The position numbers were made by a program, and so were the translations under genes. Shown piece after piece: positions 44,062 to 49,351 of a stretch of DNA of 49,351 nt. Positions within the stretch are counted from its first letter, which is position 1. Each line of letters opens with the position of its first letter. The stretch covers positions 1-49,351 of the forward strand of contig JAYUDN010000007.1 in assembly GCA_043739785.1 (NCBI GenBank), in the 5' to 3' direction. The notes beneath the pieces are model-generated. The model was not told the DNA's origin, made no database searches, and saw nothing but the letters and a program-made list of their open reading frames with translations. Origin of the DNA: JAYUDN01 sp043739785. GTDB lineage: Bacteria > Patescibacteriota > Gracilibacteria > BD1-5 > UBA2023.

Positions 44062-44099
44062 AAGAAGAAGAGGGAAATAAAAATGAAGTCTATGAGAAA

Positions 44100-45500
44100 T
44101 TATTCAGAAAGTCCTGGTGGAGGGTCGGCAAGTGTGCGAGGATCATAGTCGATAATCATCGAGTAATTATCGAGACTATTGTCTTTATAGGCACGTCGTT
44201 CCGGACTTTTGTCATAGGATCGGAAGTGATTGAAGTCATACTTGATCGCCGTATCACGGTTACAGTTCGATTCGGTGAATGGGCAGGTTCCATTGCTAGA
44301 ATTTGTTTCTCACGCTCATCCGATGGTATTTCTCGTGATGATACTACCATAGACGTAGAGTTGATTCGCCGGAAGGTTGGTAATTTGTTCCTTTGTACCA
44401 TTGTAAAGGAATGAGGTAGTCGGAAGGGTCCCTTGGGCGCTCGTAGGAAACCCCGAGTAGATGGATCCATCGGCAATGATCGAAGATATGATCTGTTTCA
44501 CTGATCCATGGAGGTAGATATTTCCCCCATTTCAGTATGCATCCTTCAAAACGATGATCGTTCTCGGTTTATCTACAAATAAGTCTCTCGTAATATCCCC
44601 GTTGATATAGAGATCCCCTCCTTCGATGATTAGGGTTCGGATATGTTTTGCGGTGAGGATATTATTGGATCCACTTCCCATAAGGATATACTTTCCACTG
44701 TTCGTCGCGTCGAGTTTGAAGTAGGCTACGTCAGCATTAATCGTTTTTATGTTTCCCGCTCCGATAAAGGTATTTGATGTATTAATCATGGCAGTTTGGA
44801 TCGACCGAGTGAGGATAGAGATATTTTTCTTGATTTGATTCAGATACGCAGTCAAAGTCACGGATTTAAAAACCGTACCTATATTGTAGTTCGTATCGAA
44901 CGATTTACTCCCCGCAATATTTCAGAGGACCTTTACCTGTGAGAGGATACTATTAACAAAACCGATCGGGCTTGAACCTCAGAGTCCGAGATCGACAAAA
45001 CCGATCGTATCGGACCATGCATAGCCACTAAAGCTATTGGAACTCGGGATAAAATACACTCAGGAATATGAGGCATCAAGTGCTTCCAGATTGATCCACC
45101 CGGCATTATCGTTCCAGATGAGCCCGGTGACCTTCCATGGAGTCGTGATATTGGTCGTATCGCCTCCGGGTGGTATCAATTGTACTGGACTATACACTCA
45201 GATACTGCTCCATCCTATCGTATCGCAAAAGAATGATCCCGAAAGTGAGTTATTGACGGTATCAAGGTAGACTCCACTTGAGCCCACTGCTCCTTCTTGA
45301 GATTGATTGAGAAAGGTAATCATACCAGCATTTTGACCTGGGACAAATACTCAAGAGGTATATGGACCTCATGAGGTTCCTTCGATACGTTTAAAAAGAT
45401 TCAGTCCTTCATCAGCATAGACATATAACCCCATTACAAAGAGTAAGAGGATAGGGAAAAGAATTGGTCGAAAGTGATGAAGTCTGAGTCACATGTTCAT
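44100..45500 (-). CDS. Secreted protein, 466 aa, sharing a domain with the 1965-aa adhesin
   Basis: Code-25 frame with about ten TGA codons. N-terminal membrane/signal segment (HFRPILFPILLLFVMGLYVYA). Residues ~60-170 hold two WxxxxGWINLE-type repeats (GLIWNDNAGWINLEALD; GYAWSDTIGFVDLG). The C-terminal half (NQIKKNISILTRSIQTAM ... RTLIIEGGDLYINGDI ... LYVYGSIITRN) parallels the end of the 1965-aa protein (SLIIEGGDLIIK ... RLYVRGTS), a likely beta-solenoid/pilin-like surface module. An alternative start two codons downstream is possible. It lies directly upstream of the 2860-aa gene. Confidence 0.8.
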
Positions 45501-45535
45501 ATGGACAAAAGAGAAAAGAAGACTGCCACTTTTTC

Positions 45536-45564
45536 AGGGTATCACAATGTTTACAAGAATGCAA
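45536..45564 (-). promoter_or_regulatory. Probable promoter of the 466/2860-aa gene pair
   Basis: Minus strand: TTGCAT (45564-45559), a 17-bp spacer, and TACCCT (45541-45536). The -35 and spacing match the other TTGCAw promoters, but the -10 is poor. Confidence 0.4.
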
Positions 45565-45713
45565 ATTTTCTTACTTTCCTTCCTATATTCTTACCCCTTC
45601 AGTGAAAATAAGATACTCTCAAACGAGAATTTCGAACGATAGGGCCTTCTAAAGTAAGGACTTATCCAGTACCAAAAACTTGCAAACCTTCCGAGAATCA
45701 CTATTCTCTCGAT

Positions 45714-46730
45714 ATGAAACTTGTCATCGACCTCCGCATCCCACCTATGAAGCTCCAGAGCCTTCTCTATGCAACTATGTGGGTGAAATCATACCTCAAA
45801 CTCTATAGAGAAGATACCCTCTTCTGGATAGGACTCGAATGAGTGGTATACGATCCTTCCTTCATGGACATTCCTCATGTCTTGATCGCTCCACAACAGG
45901 ATTGGATCCAAAACTGGAGGAATAGGAGGAAAATATATTCAATTACTGGAGACGTTATTTTTTCATTTTCTGACGCTACTATCTTCCCTGCAAATATACC
46001 GATTCTTCGTCATATTAGTGGATATGAAGCGTACCTCGTACCAGAGAACAGGAAGCCGCTTCCCTTCGGTCTAGATGAGTATACGCTGGTCTCAAACCCA
46101 TCCAAAAAACGTGAGCTCATAGAGCGATTTTCTCTTGATGATGCTCATATACTGATCATTTCTGACTGGATTGGTGAGAATGAGAAAAATACAGTGGATG
46201 AATCCATTCTCGATTCGTATGCTATAAAGGATCCCTATATCATACATGACATGGGATTCGAAATGGAAACCCAACTCGAAAAACTGATCATCTACTCCAA
46301 AGAACATACTCCTTCGTATCAGCTCATTATTCTCGGGAAAATGAACGCTCCCTATGAAAAGTATCGTGATCAGATTCGAGAGTCTGGACTCTTTGAGAGG
46401 GTTCGCATTCTCTGAATCCTCCCAGCGCACCACCTCGAAACCCTCTATCAAAAAGCTCACGGATGGATCTATACAGGATATCACTACAGTGGATCGCTCA
46501 ATCTTCAGTATGCCCTCTCCCATACGCTCCCGATGGTTCTCTCTGATCTGGAAGAGTTTCGATGACTTCCTGGCGTGAGGATCAACCACCACCGTCGAGC
46601 TATTGAGGAAGATATCGAAGCCCTATTTCTCGTTGACCAGTTGAGTGGTCATGGGCTCGACCACGATGAAATTCTCAGGAAAACACACGAGCTCTTGGAG
46701 AAAATTTGAAAAAAGGAGATAAAATCATAG
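45714..46730 (+). CDS. Glycosyltransferase (GT-B, family 4-like)
   Basis: 338 aa in code 25 (TGA at GLEGVV and in later positions). The N-terminal half has alternating strands (LVIDLRIPP; VLIAPQQDW), and the C-terminal Rossmann half has the GT4 pattern: VRILGILPAHHLETLYQKA, GWIYTGYHYSGSLNLQYALS, HTLPMVLSDLEEFRG. This is the donor-binding helix and Gly/Ser-rich loop region. It probably transfers sugars to envelope polymers or surface proteins; donor and acceptor are unknown. It is divergent from the surface-fibre operon, with no other glycan genes nearby. Confidence 0.8.
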
Positions 46731-46986
46731 AATAAGGCTCAAAGAGGAAGTGAGATTGAAGTCTATACACTCCTCCTCGTTACAGAATGTCTTTTGTTTT
46801 TTCATGAGTCCATAATCTATTATTTTTGAGTTTATATCTTTAGGTATTTAAAAAGTATGTCTTTCGTCCTTCCGTATTCCAAACCAGCAAACCAGCTAAC
46901 CAGCTAACCAGCTATATCCCAGCCTCCAATCATCCAAACTAACAAATCAGCTAACCAGCTCACCAGCTTCCCTCTAACTCTCACCT
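46731..46986. repeat. Intergenic AACCAGCT-type tandem words
   Basis: No gene. 46886-46975 contains several AACCAGCT / AATCAGCT / CACCAGCT repeats just upstream of the Hsp20 gene; similar short-period words occur upstream of 47599 and after 48600. Confidence 0.6.
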
Positions 46987-47493
46987 ATGCCACAACTCTT
47001 CTGAATCTGAAATCCTCGAAAAGAGGAAGGAGTACTTGCTTCCAAACACCATACGGAGCATACTGAGGATATACACACGCATAGTGATGCTATCGATGTT
47101 CATATCGACAAAGAGCGAGAACACGAATCCGACATCGGTCAGATTGCGGTAGATATTTTCGAGACCTCTTCTGAAGTCATCATCGTCGCTCCGGTAGCTG
47201 GAGTCGATCCAGGCCTCATCGATATTGCGCTTTCTCGCAATATTCTCAATATTTCAGGAGAACGACAGCACTTCCCGATCTACCTTGATGCGAAACGTAT
47301 GCTCGTCGAAGAGTGTTTTTACGGTCCATTTTCTCGATCGATTATCCTTCCAGAAAACCTCGCATTCAACAAAATCCGTGCCACAATCGAATTCCAAGCG
47401 CTCATTATCCATATCCCGAAGCTTATTTTCACTTCCAAATCTATCAAAATAGAAGAAAATCTCGAAACTCCTGAGGTTCACTCCGAATCCTAG
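46987..47493 (+). CDS. Small heat shock protein (Hsp20/alpha-crystallin)
   Basis: 168 aa; two TGA at the start (MPQLFGIGNPRKEEG). Residues ~50-150 form the alpha-crystallin domain: IGQIAVDIFETSSEVIIVAPVAGVDPGLIDIALSRNILNI split here as strands ending ISGERQ, then an insert, then ATIEFQALIIHIPKL. The N-terminus is His/Glu-rich. Hsp20 chaperones hold unfolding proteins without ATP. The start follows AACTCTCACCT. No heat-shock operator is evident. Confidence 0.88.
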
Positions 47494-47598
47494 ACCAATA
47501 GGAATACTCTCCCTAATGTGGGAGTATAATATAAGTCTTCGTATAAAAAATCAGCCGGAAACAGAAAACTCTAAACCCGAAACTCTAAACTCTTCTAC

Positions 47599-47823
47599 AT
47601 GTTCTTTCGTAAAAAATCTGCCGAACCAATCACCAACTCTGGGATCAAGAAACTCGATGCTATTATCACGACGGTGGTGCTTGGCGGGGTGATTGGTTCT
47701 ATCTATGGGATCAAGAAACTCAAGGACCGACAGACTCCGCCAGATCCCTATCAGACCCAGATTTTAGAACCCGCTTCAGTGAAGAAACGAGGATTGTGGA
47801 GTCGAATATTTGGAACGAGATAG
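47599..47823 (+). CDS. Small single-span membrane protein, 74 aa
   Basis: MFFRKKSAEPITNSGIKKLD, then one hydrophobic segment (AIITTVVLGGVIGSIYGI) and a basic cytoplasmic tail ending WSRIFGTR. No TGA codons. TAG stop. It is 22 nt upstream of the next gene, whose promoter overlaps its 3' end. Preceded by short AAACTCT-type repeats. Function unknown. Confidence 0.65.
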   Translation: MFFRKKSAEPITNSGIKKLDAIITTVVLGGVIGSIYGIKKLKDRQTPPDPYQTQILEPASVKKRGLWSRIFGTR

Positions 47824-47838
47824 AAAATATGCTATAGT
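47810..47838 (+). promoter_or_regulatory. Promoter of the 47845 gene
   Basis: TTGGAA (47810-47815), a 17-bp spacer ending ATATGC, and TATAGT (47833-47838). The ATATGC extension is identical to that of the 47-aa peptide promoters. The -10 ends only 6 nt before the ATG, so the transcript would be leaderless or nearly so. Confidence 0.6.
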
Positions 47839-47844
47839 ACCCTT

Positions 47845-48600
47845 ATGAAATCTTTTCTTTCGAGCATTTTCGTACTGAGTATGGCAACCCTTGTTCTTTC
47901 TGTTCCATTTTTTTCTCTCATGGCTGCCAGTGACAGCCCAAAGTACGCATCGGAAATAGACGCGTGTCTCGACAGTCGGAATGCGGGAACCGAGAACTCG
48001 ATCACGGATTATGTGTGTCCAACCGGTGACTTTATGATACTCAATAATCGGCAATTTAGTCTCAAAGGTGACTCGACGAATGTAGCCTATCAAGTCGTGC
48101 TCAGCAAGGCATTCAACGATCTCGATAAAAAAGTGAAAGAATATCTAAAAATATTACAACAAAAAAGGGATAAAAATCCTGCCTCATGGACGGAAGATAT
48201 CCGGATGAAGTTTGAGATTGAGTATCCCGCAAAGTATAATGCGATCTGTTATCCGACCCTAATCAATGAAGTGCTCGCCTGGGCTAAAATCCCCAATCCT
48301 CGAAACAACAACCAACCCTATCCCATCGTCACCGATAGTGCGGTCGCGACCGATAGTCTCAGTGATACGACGCTCGCCTGTGAAGCCCTCGTGAATCAGA
48401 AAATGAACGCTTTCGAAAGTGTCTCAATGATGCTCGCCGCGCAGGGAGTGACCAAGAGCTATACCAATGACAAGAGTAATTTCATGGAAAAGGTGAAAAC
48501 CAAGTATGATGGCATTCTCGAAACGTGGAGAAACTATGTCGCTGCCCTCACCAAGGCGACCGATAAGTGGAATGCCTTTATCAAAACGCCGAGTATGTAA
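47845..48600 (+). CDS. Secreted hypothetical protein, 251 aa
   Basis: Signal peptide MKSFLSSIFVLSMATLVLSV ... SLMAA. The mature protein has four Cys (DACLDSR, DYVCPTG, AICYPT, LACEAL) and is mostly helical and charged (FNDLDKKVKEYLKILQQKRD; NFMEKVKTKYDGILETWRNY). No TGA codons. No family recognised. A close promoter of the ATATGCTATAGT type suggests strong independent expression. Confidence 0.8.
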   Translation: MKSFLSSIFVLSMATLVLSVPFFSLMAASDSPKYASEIDACLDSRNAGTENSITDYVCPTGDFMILNNRQFSLKGDSTNVAYQVVLSKAFNDLDKKVKEYLKILQQKRDKNPASWTEDIRMKFEIEYPAKYNAICYPTLINEVLAWAKIPNPRNNNQPYPIVTDSAVATDSLSDTTLACEALVNQKMNAFESVSMMLAAQGVTKSYTNDKSNFMEKVKTKYDGILETWRNYVAALTKATDKWNAFIKTPSM

Positions 48601-48784
48601 AAGTTATGGTTTGTTAGATTTTTGGTTTATTGGTTTATTGGAATTTTAGAGTGTTAGGATATTGGGGAAAAAATTGGGAAGAACCTATTGCTTTATATCA
48701 TTCCGAGTGTTTTGGTTTTTGCTTCTTTTCCTCTGTCTCGATTTTGCTTCTTTCCTTTTTCGAATTTCGAGAATCTGTCAGCGA

Positions 48785-48857
48785 CGATTTCCGTAAAAAA
48801 TCGGAAACTGTCTGAGCGAGAAACGAAGCGAGTTTTTCCGATTTTTTACGGAAATCG
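48785..48857. repeat. Long perfect inverted repeat (23-bp arms)
   Basis: Arms 48785-48807 and 48835-48857 are perfect reverse complements (centre of arm: CCGTAAAAAATCGG), with a 27-nt loop holding GCGAG / CGAGT words. The arms contain T and A runs, so it could act as a bidirectional terminator. Confidence 0.85.
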
Positions 48858-48882
48858 AGATGGTATCAGATTCAGAAATGAG

Positions 48883-48908
48883 GAAACAAAAGAAGGACCT
48901 TTTGTTTC
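48883..48908 (+). terminator. Possible terminator hairpin
   Basis: Stem GAAACAAAAG / CTTTTGTTTC followed by TTTTC; far (about 280 nt) from the preceding stop. Confidence 0.5.
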
Positions 48909-48936
48909 TTTTCAGTCATGAAAAGAAAGAACAAAT

Positions 48937-48966
48937 ATAAAAAACGACCCACGTGAAGTGGGCCGT
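48937..48966 (-). terminator. Terminator of the 48981-49229 gene
   Basis: Minus strand: stem ACGGCCCA / TGGGTCGT (one G-U), followed by a T run, 15 nt after the stop. Confidence 0.85.
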
Positions 48967-48980
48967 CATAGGATAATATA

Positions 48981-49229
48981 CTACTCAAGACTAAGGAGCT
49001 GCTTAAGTTCAGTATGCCTTTCAAGATATTCTAATATGCGTGTAACAGGAAGGCTTCTAAGTTTATGTAAAGCTCAATCGATTTCTTTCTTCTTTTTACC
49101 TGCAGCCTCTTCGATGGCATTCATAGGATTCGTTAAAAAATCAATTCAACCACGGACCATTTTTTGTGCTGCATCTGATCCTGCAAATCTTGCAACATCA
49201 AGATTTCATCAAAGAGGAATTTTTTCCAT
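48981..49229 (-). CDS. Hypothetical protein or gene fragment, 82 aa
   Basis: Code-25 frame with several TGA (MEKIPLGGNLDVARFAGSDA ... KMVRGGIDFLTNP). It is helical and Lys/Glu-rich, ending TRILEYLERHTELKQLLSLE. The frame is open upstream of the Met for another ~20 codons (SSGLEPSEIYKAHGA) into the terminal inverted repeat, with no ATG there. This could be the 3' part of a larger gene disrupted at the repeat, or a gene with a non-ATG start. Terminator follows. No family recognised. Confidence 0.5.
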
Positions 49230-49256
49230 AGCTCCATGAGCTTTATATATTTCAGA

Positions 49257-49351
49257 AGGCTCTAGACCAGAAGAAATATTAAAAAGTAATTATTTCTGGT
49301 AAAACTTATAAAGAAGTATAAGAAGTTCTTTTTCTAATTCAATTGTTTCTT
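49257..49351 (-). repeat. Terminal inverted repeat, right copy
   Basis: Perfect 95-bp reverse complement of 6-100. It contains, on the minus strand (49290-49349), the same ...ELEKELLILLYKFYQK stop-terminated tail as the left edge. Confidence 0.9.

Larger units (their letters stand above)
48601..48980. other. Intergenic region with palindromes
   Basis: No gene. Contains GGTTTATT-type repeats (48606-48650), a long palindrome (48785-48857), a hairpin with T-rich end (48883-48908) and a minus-strand terminator (48937-48966). Confidence 0.6.

Noticed and set aside
47504..47527. Terminator after the Hsp20 gene
   Set aside because: A hairpin exists (ATACTCTCCC / GTGGGAGTAT) but it has a mismatch and no T run, so support is weak.

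Overview
The window reads as chromosome from a Patescibacteria (CPR) bacterium that decodes UGA as glycine, i.e. the Gracilibacteria (BD1-5) / Absconditabacteria (SR1) group, genetic code 25. The evidence is direct. Under the standard code uvrB, mfd, prfA, frr, hisS, gatA, tag and the large surface-protein genes are all cut into pieces by in-frame TGA. In the conserved families those TGA codons sit where the family has glycine, for example before the UvrB Walker A motif, in the RRF LQAGR motif, in RF1 before VHRVQR, and in the Mfd RGGQV and GAGFEIA motifs. All coordinates below are for code-25 reading frames; every stop used is TAA or TAG.

Layout. 1-3.2 kb: the tail of a gene inside a terminal inverted repeat, a Kazal/META secreted protein, a Lys/Pro-linker secreted protein with an FMN-binding-like tail, two tandem paralogous 47-aa secreted peptides, and a UGA-rich orphan. 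3.2-10 kb (minus): a secreted Fib_succ-type protein, then uvrB, a Sua5/YrdC-type gene and mfd, so two nucleotide-excision-repair genes lie close together. 10-22.9 kb (minus): a block of surface proteins. It holds a secreted InlB-repeat-like protein, an orphan, a tight three-gene operon (1361-aa protein, 52-aa lipoprotein, 1965-aa multidomain adhesin-like protein) and a 260-aa protein with a sortase-like tail. 22.9-35.4 kb: mostly housekeeping genes (frr, prfA, tRNA-Leu, corA, an M15 peptidase, tag, a Nudix hydrolase, gatA, hisS) with small membrane proteins, lipoproteins and UGA-rich orphans between them. 35.4-45.5 kb (minus): two genes, for a 466-aa and a 2860-aa secreted protein, the latter with 13 GNVGIGTTTP-type repeats. 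45.7-49.3 kb: glycosyltransferase, Hsp20, two small envelope/secreted proteins, and a fragment next to the second copy of the terminal inverted repeat.

Functionally the window combines translation (RRF, RF1, HisRS, GatA, tRNA-Leu, threonylcarbamoyl-adenylate synthesis), DNA repair (UvrB, Mfd, Tag) and a very large investment in cell-surface proteins. About 18 of 49 kb encodes three giant proteins, which fits an epibiotic or host-attached lifestyle (inference). RF1 is present, and no RF2 gene is seen here, as expected if UGA is sense.

The most unusual observations are these. (i) Heptanucleotide-repeat elements are inserted in frame three times inside mfd, each giving the same peptide VTSYKLQ and two also giving STFNLQPST. 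(ii) A REP-like palindromic element, also present between genes, is inserted in frame in gatA. (iii) Shine-Dalgarno sequences are largely absent, and a pyrimidine-rich tract such as CTCCT or CCCT directly abuts ATG at most starts. (iv) Tandem 47-aa secreted peptide genes each carry an almost identical promoter. (v) The tRNA-Leu gene is flanked by half-tRNA sequences.
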